Below are positions 1 to 9,900 of a stretch of DNA of 64,000 nt, in pieces. Numbering within the stretch: position 1 is the stretch's first letter; each line of letters begins with the position of its first letter. Source of the stretch: Clusia tigrina (taxonomy: Eukaryota; Arthropoda; Insecta; Diptera; Clusiidae); the NCBI GenBank assembly GCA_920105625.2, contig OV050033.1, positions 88,910,280-88,974,279 of the forward strand, given 5' to 3'. The notes below the pieces were generated by a model, which was not told the DNA's origin, searched no databases, and saw nothing but the letters and a program-made list of their open reading frames with translations. The position numbers and the translations under genes were made by a program.

Positions 1-196
1 TGATTCCCAAATCAAACACTGATTAAACTTCAAAGGGCCCTAACTTCTATACGGTACGCCCTACACCTATCAAAGTTTGCAACATACAAATGCTTGTAAC
101 TTTTTACTGGAGCGTCATAAAACCTTGAAATTTTTTAACAATAAAGTACTCGAGCCTCTTGTCAATTGAAGTTATCGCTCAAAGCTATGCTACCCT

Positions 197-392
197 TGAG
201 TCCCAAATCAAACACTGATAGAACTTCAAATGGCCCTAACTCCTATACGGTACATCCTACACCTATCAAAGTTTGCAACATACAAATGCGTGTAACTTTT
301 TAATGGAGCGTCATAAAACCTTGACATTTTGTAACAATAAATTACTCGAGCCTCTTGTCAATTTAAGCTATCGCTCAAAGCTATGCTACCCT
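197..392 (+). repeat. Representative 196-bp satellite monomer
   Basis: A typical unit, read on the + strand. Its landmarks in order are: 'tgagtcccaaatcaaac', 'gataaaacttcaaatggcc', 'ctatacggtacgtcc', 'tatcaaagtttgcaacat', 'caaatgcttgtaac', 'ctggagcgtcataaaac', 'gtaacaataaagtactcgag', 'cctcttgtcaatttaag' and 'ctatcgctcaaagctatgct'. This copy has the variants 'gatagaac', 'ggtacatcc', 'aatgcgtg' and 'taatggagc'. Almost every monomer holds an XhoI-type CTCGAG and an AATAAA. The tail holds a short internal near-direct repeat (agctatcgct / agctatgct). Because 196 leaves remainder 1 on division by 3, any reading frame shifts from one monomer to the next. Confidence 0.95.
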
Positions 393-3300
393 TGAGTCCC
401 AAATCAAACACTGATAAAACTTCAAATGGCCTTAACTTCTATACGGTACGTCCTACACCTATCAAAGTTTGCAACATACAAATGCTTGTAACTTTTTACT
501 GGAGCGTCATAAAACCTTGAAATTTTGTAACAATAAAGTACTCGAGCCTCTTGTCAATTTAATCTATCGCTCAAAGCTATGCTACCCTTGAGTCCCAAAT
601 CAAACACTTGATAAAACTTTAAATGGCCCTAACTTCCATACGGTACGTCCTACACCTATCAAAGTTTGCAACATACAAATGCTTGTAACTTTTTACTGGA
701 GCGTCATAAAACCTTGAAATTTTTTAACAATAAAGTACTCGAGCCTCTTGTCAATTTAAGCTATCGCTCAAAGCTATGCTAACCATGAGTCCCAAATCAA
801 ACACTGATAAAACTTCAAATGGCCCTAACTTCTATACGGTACGTCCTAAAACTATCAAAGTTTGCAACATACAAATGCTTGTAACTTTTTACTGGAGCGT
901 CATAAATCCTTGAAATTTTGTAACAATAAAGTACTCGAGCCTCTTATCAATTTAAGCTATCGCTCAAAGCTATGCTACCCTTGAGTCCCAAATCAAACAC
1001 TGATAAAACTTCAAATGGCGCTAACTACTATACGGTATGTCCTTCACCTATCAAAGTTTGCAACATAGAAACGCTTGAAACTTTTTACTGGAGCGTCATA
1101 AAACCTTGAAATTTTGTAACAATAAAGTACTCGAGCCTCTTGTCAATTTAAGTGATCGCTCAAAGCTATGCTACCCTTGAGTCCCAAATCAAACACTGAT
1201 AAAACTTCAAATGGCCGAAACTCCTATACGGTACATCCTACACCTGTCAAAGTTTGCAACATACAAATGATTGTAACTTTTTACTGGAGCGTCATAAAAC
1301 CTAGAAATTTTGTAACAATAAAGTACTCGAGCCTCTTGTCAATTTAAGCTATCGCTCAAAGCTATGCTGCCCTTGAGTCCCAAATCAAACGCTGATAAAA
1401 CTTCAAATGGCCCTAACTTCTATACGGTACGTCTTACACCTATCACAGTTTGCAACATACAAATGCTTGTAACTTTTTACTGGAGCGTCATAAAACCTTG
1501 AAATTTTGAAACAATAAAGTACTCGAGCCTCTTGTCAATTTAAACTATCGCTCAAAGCTATGCTACCATTGAGTCCCAAATCAATCACTGATAAAACTTC
1601 AAATGGCCCTAACTTCTATGCGGTACGTCCTGCACCTATCAAAGTTTGCAACATACAAATGCTTGTAACTTTTTACTGGAGCGTCATAAAACCTTGAAAT
1701 TTTGTAACAATAAAGTACTCGAGCCTCTTGTCAATTTAAGCTATCGCTCAAAGCTATGCTACCCATGATTCCCAAATCAAACACTGATTAAACTTCAAAG
1801 GGCCCTAACTTCTATACGGTACGTCCTACACCTATCAAAGTTTGCAACATACAAATGCTTGTAACTTTTTACTGGAGCGTCATAAAACCTTGAAATTTTT
1901 TAACAATAAAGTACTCGAGCCTCTTGTCAATTGAAGTTATCGCTCAAAGCTATGCTACCCTTGAGTCCCAAATCAAACACTGATAGAACTTCAAATGGCC
2001 CTAACTCCTATACGGTACATCCTACACCTATCAAAGTTTGCAACATACAAATGCGTGTAACTTTTTAATGGAGCGTCATAAAACCTTGACATTTTGTAAC
2101 AATAAATTACTCGAGCCTCTTGTCAATTTAAGCTATCGCTCAAAGCTATGCTACCCTTGAGTCCCAAATCAAACACTGATAAAACTTCAAATGGCCTTAA
2201 CTTCTATACGGTACGTCCTACACCTATCAAAGTTTGCAACATACAAATGCTTGTAACTTTTTACTGGAGCGTCATAAAACCTTTTTGCAACAATAAAGTA
2301 CTCGAGCCTCTTGTCAATTTAAGCTGTCGCTCAAAGCTATGCTTCCGTTGAGTTCCAAATCAAACACTGATAAAACTTCAAATGGCCCTAACTCCTATAC
2401 GGTACGTCCTACACCTATCAAAGTTTGCAACATACAAATGCTTGTAACTTTTTACTGGAGCGTCATAAAACCTTGAAATTTTGTAACAATAAAGTACTCG
2501 AGCCTCTTGTCAATTTAAGCTATCGCTCAAAGCTATGCTACCCATGAGTCCCAAATCAAACACTGATAAAACTTCAAATGGCCCTAACTTCTATACGGTA
2601 CGTCCTACAACTATCAAATTTTGCAACCTACAAATGCTTGTAACTTTTCACTGGAGCGTCATAAGACCTTGAAATTTTGTAACAATAAAGTACTCGAGCC
2701 TCTTTTTCAATTTAAGTTATCGCTCAAAGCTATGCTACCCTTGAGTCCCAAATCAAACACTGATAAAACTTCAAATGGACCTAACTCCTATACGGTACGT
2801 CCTACACCTATCAAAGTTTGCAACATAGAAACGCTTGTAACTTTTTACTGGAGCGTCATAAAACCTTGAAATTTTGTAAAAATAAAGTACTCGAGCCTCT
2901 TGTCAATTTAAGTTATTGCTCAAAGCTATGCTACCCTTGAGTCCCAAATCAAACACTGATAAAACTTCAAATGGCCCTGACTCCTATACGGTACGTCCTA
3001 CACCTATCAAAGATTGCAACATACAAATGCTTGTAACTTTTTAATGGAGCGACATAAAACCTTGAAATTTTGTAACAATAAAGTACTCGAGCCTCTTGTC
3101 AATTTAAGCTATCGCTCAAAGCTATGCTACCCTTGAGTCCCAAATCAAACACTGATACAACTTCAAATGGCCTTAACTTCTATACGGTACGTCCTTCACC
3201 TATCAAAGTTCGCAACATACAAATGCTTGTAACTTTTTACTGGAGCGTCATAAAACCTTGAAATTTTGTAACAATAAAGTACTCGAGCCTCTTGTCAATT

Positions 3301-4934
3301 TAAGCTATCGCTCAAAGCTATGCTACCCATGAGTCCCAAATCAAACACTGATAAAACTTCAAATGGCCCTAACTTCTATACGGTACGTCCTACAACTATT
3401 AAATTTTGCAACCTACAAATGCTTGTAACTTTTCACTGGAGCGTCATAAAACCTTGAAATTTTGTAACAATAAAGTACTCGAGCCTCTTTTTCAATTTAA
3501 GTTATCGTTCAAAGCTATGCTACCCTTGAGTCCCAAATCAAACACTGATAAAACTTCAAATGGCCCTAACTTCTATGCGGTACGTCCTGCACCTATCAAA
3601 GTTTGCAACATACAAATGCTTGTAACTTTTTACTGGAGCGTCATAAAACCTTGAAATTTTGTAACAATAAAGTACTCGAGCCTCTTGTCAATTTAAGCTA
3701 TCGCTCAAAGCTATGCTACCCATGATTCCCAAATCAAACACTGATTAAACTTCAAAGGGCCCTAACTTCTATACGGTACGTCCTACACCTATCAAAGTTT
3801 GCAACATACAAATGCTTGTAACTTTTTACTGGAGCGTCATAAAACCTTGAAATTTTTTAACAATAAAGTACTCGAGCCTCTTGTCAATTGAAGTTATCGC
3901 TCAAAGCTATGCTACCCTTGAGTCCCAAATCAAACACTGATAGAACTTCAAATGGCCCTAACTCCTATACGGTACATCCTACACCTATCAAAGTTTGCAA
4001 CATACAAATGCGTGTAACTTTTTAATGGAGCGTCATAAAACCTTGACATTTTGTAACAATAAATTACTCGAGCCTCTTGTCAATTTAAGCTATCGCTCAA
4101 AGCTATGCTACCCTTGAGTCCCAAATCAAACACTGATAAAACTTCAAATGGCCTTAACTTCTATACGGTACGTCCTACACCTATCAAAGTTTGCAACATA
4201 CAAATGCTTGTAACTTTTTACTGGAGCGTCATAAAACCTTTTTGCAACAATAAAGTACTCGAGCCTCTTGTCAATTTAAGCTATCGCTCAAAGCTATGCT
4301 TTCGTTGAGTTCCAAATCAAACACTGATAAAACTTCAAATGGCCCTAACTCCTATACGGTACGTCCTACACCTATCAAAGTTTGCAACATAGAAATGCTT
4401 GTAACTTTTTACTGGAGCGTCATAAAACCTTGAAATTTTGGAACAATAAAGTACTCGAGCCTCTTGTCAATTTAAGCTATCGCTCAAAGCTATGCTACCA
4501 TTGAGTCCCAAATCAAACACTGTTAAAACTTCAAATGGCCCTAACTTCTATACGGTACGTCCTACAACTATCAAAGTTTGCAACATACAAATGCTTGTAA
4601 CTTTTTACTGGAGCGTCATAAAACCTTGAAATTTTGTAACAATAAAGTACTCGAGCCTCTTGTCAATTTAAGCTATCGCTCAAAGCTATGCTACCCATGA
4701 GTACCAAATCAAACACTGATAAAACTTCAAATGGCCCTAACTTCTATACGGTACGTCCTACAACTATCAAATTTTGCAACCTACAAATGCTTGTAACTTT
4801 TCACTGGAGCGTCATAAGACCTTGAAATTTTGTAACAATAAAGTACTCGAGCCTCTTTTTCAATTTAAGTTATCGCTCAAAGCTATGCTACCCTTGAGTC
4901 CCAAATCAAACACTGATAAAACTTCAAATGGACC

Positions 4935-4945
4935 TAACTCCTATA
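4935..4945 (+). repeat. Left target-site duplication
   Basis: The 11-bp 'taactcctata' ends the left satellite and is repeated at 10703-10713, directly after the element's TAA tail. The uninterrupted site is seen in sister monomers, for example near 2780-2800, where 'cctaactcctatacggtacg' is continuous. The length is ambiguous by one base on the right (a C) and by TAA on the left. Confidence 0.92.
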
Positions 4946-5054
4946 CCCCTACGCTGGGTAGTCACCTTGTTGCGGTGTAGGGGCTTACTGTGTGCTGGAA
5001 CATGGCACATGAAAGACGGTGACATGGTCCAGTTACGCAAACTAAGAACTACCT
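4946..5054 (+). ncRNA. HDV-like self-cleaving ribozyme at the element 5' end
   Basis: Folding by hand gives the nested double pseudoknot of the HDV-like class. P1 is 7 bp, 4946-4952 (CCCCTAC) with 4977-4983 (GTAGGGG). P2 is 4956-4962 (GGGTAGT) with 5048-5054 (ACTACCT), seven pairs including one G-U. P3 is 4964-4966 (ACC) with 4974-4976 (GGT), closing a 7-nt L3 (TTGTTGC), and P3 abuts P1 as in the family. A possible P1.1 pair is G4969-C4984. P4 is 4989-4999 with 5028-5039, 11 pairs around one bulge. J4/2 is AACTAAGA (5040-5047), with C5042 as the expected catalytic cytosine in a C-T-A-A context. Cleavage would fall before 4946, at the target-site duplication junction. R2, RTE and Baggins-type retrotransposons are known to carry such ribozymes. 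Cleavage activity is inferred. Confidence 0.85.
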
Positions 5055-5078
5055 TCAACGCACAGGTTGAAAGTAGTT
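5047..5078 (+). promoter_or_regulatory. Hairpin overlapping the ribozyme P2 3' strand
   Basis: Bases 5047-5052 (AACTAC) can pair with 5073-5078 (GTAGTT), and 5054-5059 (TTCAAC) with 5066-5071 (GTTGAA). There is one C/A mismatch between the two helices and a 6-nt loop (5060-5065). The left arm includes the 5048-5054 strand needed for ribozyme P2, so the two folds exclude each other. This could limit or time self-cleavage, or form after cleavage. The pairing is seen directly; the regulatory role is inference. Confidence 0.6.
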
Positions 5079-5382
5079 TTCTACGATTCCTGCTCAGTCG
5101 TTAAGGCTAGTTAGTAGTCGTACTGGCCAATATCGAACGTCTCACTGAGACCGCCGGATCGCCTAGACACTAACAATTGGTCAGCCCTTCGGGGAAGTGC
5201 GGCAATTACTTTACAGACCAATGGCCCACTTTCAGTACGGTCATGTCTCTGCTGGACTTGGGTCGCCGATTGCCGGGCGGGGGAGAGAGAAAACTCCCTG
5301 GGGCAGGGTTCACCAGACATATTGGCCCATAAAAAAAAAAAACACCCTAAATTCACGGTGGAACAGCTATGCCAGTGAGCTT

Positions 5383-5404
5383 GCTTGACGGGGTAGAGTC
5401 AAGC
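5383..5404 (+). other. Leader hairpin 1
   Basis: A perfect 7-bp inverted repeat, GCTTGAC (5383-5389) with GTCAAGC (5398-5404), around an 8-nt G-rich loop (GGGGTAGA). It lies in the leader about 110 nt before ORF1. Its function is unknown. Confidence 0.5.
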
Positions 5405-5458
5405 TTAATAGCGAACTCCGTACGAGGTCCGGCGAACCTACGGTTTTAATTAGCCTTA

Positions 5459-5476
5459 CCACGGGGGCGCCCGTGG
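5459..5476 (+). other. GC-rich hairpin just upstream of ORF1
   Basis: CCACGGG (5459-5465) pairs perfectly with CCCGTGG (5470-5476) around the tetraloop GGCG. It sits 36 nt before the first ATG of ORF1, where a stable stem could slow scanning ribosomes or position them. That role is inference. Confidence 0.55.
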
Positions 5477-5512
5477 GTGACCAAAACGCAAAAGAAAACT
5501 AAAAAAAAATAT

Positions 5513-6985
5513 ATGGAAAACTTAAGCCTATATGAAAAAAAAAAAATGGACTGCACACCTTCAAATGTGCATATTGTGGCTACAATGAGCCAACAGCCAT
5601 CATTGGCCGAGGGGGCATCTGGTCCCATCGACAATGAAAGCATGGAGCACGACCTGTTGGGGGGGGCACCCGGTCCCTTAACCGACAGGCCGGAGGAGAT
5701 GGACATCCCACTTAGCCAGGAATCGGCTGGGGTGTCTATCTCCTCGGAACAGGAGAGAAATCTTCTTGAACCTGCTCCAGAGAAGATTCCAAAACTTAGG
5801 GTGAAGCTGTCCGGAGCTGGACGTAAACGTTTTAAGGCTTTGCTTGCCAGGGGCATATCGCTGGAAACAGCTCGGTCCTTGGCGGCAAATCCAGCGAACG
5901 TGTCTGCGCGATGGACCCCTAAAAGATCCCGTTCAGATGGCTCCACGCCGACATCGAACTCCAGGCCGACAAAGCGGTTTGCACAAGAGGGCAACAAAAA
6001 CATTGATAAAATGTCAATAGTGCCCCCAGCGGACCCGCCGGTGTGTGGTGAGATGAAGGAGGCGGAGACCTTACTTGGGGGCGAACCTGGTCCCAGTAAG
6101 AGGGTGGCGAGTGTCTCTGAAAGACATGGCGTGCAGGGAGCCTCCTTGGGGGTCCCCTGCTCAAAGCCTACTCTAGCGGAGACAGTCTGCTCCAAAAAGA
6201 TAGGGGTTATACCTAGCAATTTCCCGGAGGGCATATGGTCCACTGAAGAAATTGGGAAGGTACAACGGTGCATTCTCGACAAGATGTTCGAGACTCGTGG
6301 GGGCCCAGTGAAGCCACACTTTGCAGGCTGTAGTTTCAAGCCTGGATGGTTGACGATCAACTGTCTGGACGACGAAACCGTAGCCTGGGCTGAAGAATGG
6401 ATACCAGCCATGAAGCCATGGGAGGGGGCTGAGTTGAAGGTGGTGGACGAGGCAAAAGTGCCAAAGGCCAAGATCTTCGTTGGCTACTTTCCCGGCTCGG
6501 TATCTTGGCAAAATGACCGAATTCTGGGGCAAGTGGAGTCGCAGAATTCGGGCATTAGTGTCAGCGAGTGGCGGGTGCTCCATCGCCTACAAAAAGGTGA
6601 CCAGGTCGAGCTGGCAATTGCTCTGGACCCCATCTCGTCTGAAAGGGTTGACACACTGGGTAACAAGGTCTACTATGGCTTTGGCAGTGCCCAGCTCCGA
6701 CCTAGACTGAAGGGGAACAGGGCAAAATCTGCTGTTGGTGTTGAAGAGCAACCAACAACATCTGTTGCAGCGCGGGCAAAGCAGAGTAGCCAGAAGCCGA
6801 AAACGGGGCCCATTTTCACAAAGCCAGTACCGAGAGCGGAGAGAGGCAACACACGTGCCCAACGTCCAGGACCATCTGCTCTCTCTGGTAGGCTCAGGAA
6901 ATGGGAGAGAAAAGACCCGGAGGCTGCGGAAACTTTGCGGAGCACAAAGGGTGGTAAGATCCGCAAGGATCGGTCTGGGAAATAA
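5513..6985 (+). CDS. ORF1 protein, Gag-like, with DUF4780-like domain
   Basis: A protein of 490 aa if the ATG at 5513 is used. Further in-frame ATGs at 5546 and 5585 are alternatives, and a 12-A run (5535-5546) sits just before the second. The frame stays open further upstream to a GTG at 5477, which is unlikely to be a start in a eukaryote. In non-LTR elements ORF1 proteins bind the element RNA and form the ribonucleoprotein particle. Visible here are an acidic, Pro/Gly-rich N-terminus, a short basic helix-like segment (GAGRKRFKALLARG, about residues 101-114), a basic nuclear-localisation-like stretch (TPKRSRS), and a folded C-terminal half (about 228-395) with KIFVGYFPG and WRVLHR. That half resembles DUF4780 of insect LOA-type elements. 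The C-terminus is very basic. There is no CCHC zinc knuckle. LLGGxPGP occurs twice, about 139 residues apart. Confidence 0.85.
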   Translation: MENLSLYEKKKMDCTPSNVHIVATMSQQPSLAEGASGPIDNESMEHDLLGGAPGPLTDRPEEMDIPLSQESAGVSISSEQERNLLEPAPEKIPKLRVKLSGAGRKRFKALLARGISLETARSLAANPANVSARWTPKRSRSDGSTPTSNSRPTKRFAQEGNKNIDKMSIVPPADPPVCGEMKEAETLLGGEPGPSKRVASVSERHGVQGASLGVPCSKPTLAETVCSKKIGVIPSNFPEGIWSTEEIGKVQRCILDKMFETRGGPVKPHFAGCSFKPGWLTINCLDDETVAWAEEWIPAMKPWEGAELKVVDEAKVPKAKIFVGYFPGSVSWQNDRILGQVESQNSGISVSEWRVLHRLQKGDQVELAIALDPISSERVDTLGNKVYYGFGSAQLRPRLKGNRAKSAVGVEEQPTTSVAARAKQSSQKPKTGPIFTKPVPRAERGNTRAQRPGPSALSGRLRKWERKDPEAAETLRSTKGGKIRKDRSGK

Positions 6986-6987
6986 TG
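6983..6987 (+). promoter_or_regulatory. TAATG stop-start overlap (ORF1/ORF2 coupling)
   Basis: The TAA stop of ORF1 (6983-6985) shares its last A with the ATG of ORF2 (6985-6987). UAAUG is the arrangement shown in the Bombyx SART1 element to allow ORF2 translation by termination and reinitiation. A low ORF2:ORF1 protein ratio would be expected. The overlap is seen directly; the mechanism in this element is inferred by analogy. Confidence 0.8.
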
Positions 6988-9900
6988 TCCCAGGCCCCAT
7001 CACGAACGCAAAACTCTTGGAAGCAGCTTCACTGTCTCCAAATAAATCTCCACAGGGCTATAGCAGCCTCTTACAGGCTCAGTGCCTTGGTGGAACACCA
7101 GAGTCTGGACTTCGTAGCCATTCAAGAACCATGGGCCACAAATGGGCGCATAAATGGTCTGCAGACAAAAACATGTAAGTTGATCTATGATAATAATGTT
7201 GACCGACCGAGGGCAGCGATCATGATCAACAAAAATATTAAATTCCTCCCAATTTCAGAGCTTCTACAACGCGATCTGGTGGCAGTACAGGCAGAAGTGC
7301 CTAGTGCCAAAGGGAGGAGAACGGTAGTCCTGGCCTCCATGTACTTACCTGGCGACACAGAGGACGCGGTATCGCGCGAGCTCCAGCAGCTTACGGAGTA
7401 CTGTCGCACTCGCAGTCTACAGTGGGTGGTGTGCTGCGACGCAAACGCGCACCACACGGTATGGGGAAGCACGGACACGAACGGGCGAGGTGAGTCACTT
7501 CTTGATTTTATTACAACAAATAATCTGGTGGTGGTAAATAGGGGTGACGAGCCTACCTTTATGAATGCGATAAGGGGGGAGGTGTTAGATCTCACTCTAA
7601 CTAGCGCATTCATATCAAATAACATTTCTAATTGGAGGGTGCTTAATGAGGTCTCCTTGTCGGACCATAGGTACATTTGCTTTGATCTGGGGGGGGAGAT
7701 TGGAGGCACCTTCGAAATGAGAAATGTTAGGAAGACCAACTGGTCGATATATAACTTTTACTTAGAGCAAAATATTGCGGGCCTTAGTGAAAAAATAAGT
7801 AACTCTCAGGAACTAGATCTTGAAGTTAACAAATTAAATAATATAATAATCGAGGCTTTTGAAAGTAGCTGCAATTTAGTTGTGAAGAAACGTTCTAGGA
7901 ACGTACCCTGGTGGAGCGGGGAGCTAAATGTTTTGCGCAAAAAAGCCCGTCAACTCTTTAATAGGGCCAAGTCTAATGGTGACTGGGCATCTTATAGAAG
8001 TGCCTTAACGGCCTATAATAATGAGTTGAGAAGATCTAAGAGAGACTCATGGAAAAAGTACTGTGAGGAGATTGAAACCCTCCCAGCAGCTACCCGACTC
8101 CAGAAGTCACTCAATAAAGATCACTCAAACGGGCTTTCTACACTCAAGAAGCCTGACGGAAATTTTACGGAGAGCCTGGAAGAGACGGGACAGCTTTTGT
8201 TGGACACTCACTTTCCAGGCTGTGCCACTAGCGGAGAGGATAGTGAAATCATCGAGAATACTCGTTTCTTGATGCCTACACGGAGGGAACTCTCACTGGC
8301 TCGCAGAATCTTCACCGTCAATAAAACCAAATGGGCTATCTCCACTTTTAGACCATTCAAATCGCCAGGTGTCGATAATATACAACCGTGCCTACTTCGG
8401 CAAGGTGTTGATGTATTAGCACCTGTGCTAACAAACATTTTCAGGATAAGCCTGGAGCTAGGCATAGTGCCTAAACCTTGGACGAAGGCTAGGGTGGCTT
8501 TCATACCGAAAGCAGGCAAAAAGGCGGACCACACGCCAAAAGCCTATCGGCCCATTAGCCTGACGTCATTCCTGCTAAAAGTTATGGAAAAAATTCTGGA
8601 CCAATATATCAGGGAAACTTATCTTAAAGATTCTCCTCTTCATATTGAACAATACGCTTACCAATCAGGCAAATCGACTGAGACAGCCATACATAGCTTA
8701 ACAAGCAAAATTGAAAAGGCGTTTGAGGGTAAAGAAATAGCTCTCTGTACATCGGTTGACATTACGGGGGCTTTTGACAATGCTACTTTCAGATCAATTG
8801 AGGAGGGGATGAACAGGAAAGGTATACAAAGACTGATCATAACATGGGTTCTCAACATGCTGAAAAACAGAACGACAATCTTTGAAACAGGGACAGCAAA
8901 GCAAATTGTCAGGTCAACCAAAGGATGTCCCCAGGGGGGCGTCCTATCGCCACTCCTATGGTTATTGGTTATCGACGAGCTCTTACAAACTCTCAATGAC
9001 CTCGGATACGAAATTCAGGGCTTTGCGGATGATTTGGTAATTATGGTCAGAGGCAAGTTTGACTCTACCATAACAGATCGCATGCAACTAGCTCTTGATA
9101 TCACTCAAAACTGGTGTCAGGAGAAAGGACTATCGATAAATCCGAATAAAACAAACGTGGTACCCTTCACCAAAAGAAGGAAACTGAATCTGGGGACTTT
9201 AAGTTTAGGGACCACAAACTTAACAATGTCCAATGAAATGAAATATCTGGGAGTAATCCTGGACAAAACTCTAACTTGGAAAAACCACTTATCATACATA
9301 ACTAGTAAAGCCTTAAGAGCAACCTATGCTTGCCAGAGGTTGTACGGTAAAACATGGGGACTACGGCCAAAAATGATGGCGTGGTCATATAAAACAATAA
9401 TAGTACCAATGATTACTTATGCGTCGTTGGTATGGTGGCCAAAAGTCAACCAAACAGGAGCTCAGAGGACTCTTAACAAGATTCACCGTATAGCCTGTTT
9501 GAGCGTGACGGGAGCAATGAGAACGTGCCCCACACTAGCTTTGGGAGTGATCACTGGACTGACTCCTCTACACCTTGTAGTTAAAAGGATGGCGGCCAGC
9601 GCGGCCCTAAGGCTACCTAATCTAGCCCATCTTAAAGAAGGCAACCTTTCGGGGCACGCAAAGATTCTGGACACTGTCTGGAATTCTCCGTGCCTCATGG
9701 TCTTCGACAAAATGGACAGAAAATTAGACTTCTCAAAGCAATTCAAAGTGGTCATCAGTGACCGTTCAGCTTGGAGAAACAAGGAAATAACAATAAAACA
9801 GGACTCTCAGTTGTGGTATACAGATGGGTCCAAAATGGAAGATGGCAGTGCAGGAGCTGGAATTGTAGGGCCAAATTTCCAAAAAGCAATTGCAATGGGA

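Larger units (their letters stand above)
1..4945 (+). repeat. Satellite array, left part (196-bp monomers)
   Basis: Head-to-tail tandem repeat. Taking the tgag/tgat of the 'tgagtcccaaatcaaac' block as monomer start, units begin at 1, 197, 393, 589 and 786, giving 196, 196, 196 and 197 bp. About 25 monomers precede the retrotransposon, all in one orientation. Longer-range copies are visible: the diagnostic 'tgattcccaaatc' monomer (with 'caaagggccc') recurs at 1, 1766 and 3723, and the following monomer (with 'ggtacatcc' and 'aatgcgtg') recurs after each. This gives HOR periods of 1765 and 1957 bp, about 9 and 10 monomers. Monomers at about 2280 and 4237 share a short deletion ('cctttttgcaac'). 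No gene is supported here; short open frames are by-products of the repeat. Confidence 0.97.
5055..5512 (+). other. Structured 5' UTR of the retrotransposon
   Basis: About 460 nt lie between the ribozyme and the first in-frame ATG of ORF1. Possible secondary structure includes a long-range 9-bp complement (GGCCAATAT 5125-5133 with ATATTGGCC 5319-5327). It also includes a 7-bp stem (ATTGGTC 5176-5182 with GACCAAT 5216-5222) that encloses a C(UUCG)G tetraloop hairpin (CCC 5185-5187, GGG 5192-5194). Two further local hairpins lie at 5383-5404 and 5459-5476. A run of 12 A occurs at 5331-5342. No obvious Pol II promoter element was recognised. Helices of this length can arise by chance in a few hundred bases, so only the overall picture of a structured leader is claimed. 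Confidence 0.6.

Noticed and set aside
2148..2351. 67-codon ATG frame in the satellite (also at 4105 and 13794)
   Set aside because: It starts at an ATG but is only a satellite frame extended by a small deletion; no coding signature.
2621..2869. Recurring 82-codon + strand open frames in the satellite (here and at dozens of other sites)
   Set aside because: They begin at TTG rather than ATG, exist only where the +1 'cctctttttcaattt' variant shifts the frame between two monomers, and repeat with the satellite. They are repeat by-products.
4954..5032. Alternative ribozyme P2 using CTGG 4954-4957 with CCAG 5029-5032
   Set aside because: It gives a weak 4-5 bp stem and no proper J4/2. The 4956-4962/5048-5054 pairing gives seven pairs, puts P2 next to P3, frees CCAG for P4 and leaves a C-T-A-A J4/2.
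5477..5512. GTG at 5477 as ORF1 start
   Set aside because: Eukaryotic initiation at GTG is rare, and this GTG lies at the 3' edge of a GC-rich hairpin; the in-frame ATGs at 5513, 5546 and 5585 are better candidates.
5446..6471. 341-codon open frame antisense to ORF1
   Set aside because: It begins at TTG and mirrors the ORF1 codons on the other strand; no domain recognised. Treated as a shadow of ORF1.
6735..7178. 147-codon frame spanning the ORF1/ORF2 junction
   Set aside because: It is out of frame with both ORFs, whose motifs and the TAATG overlap explain this region fully.
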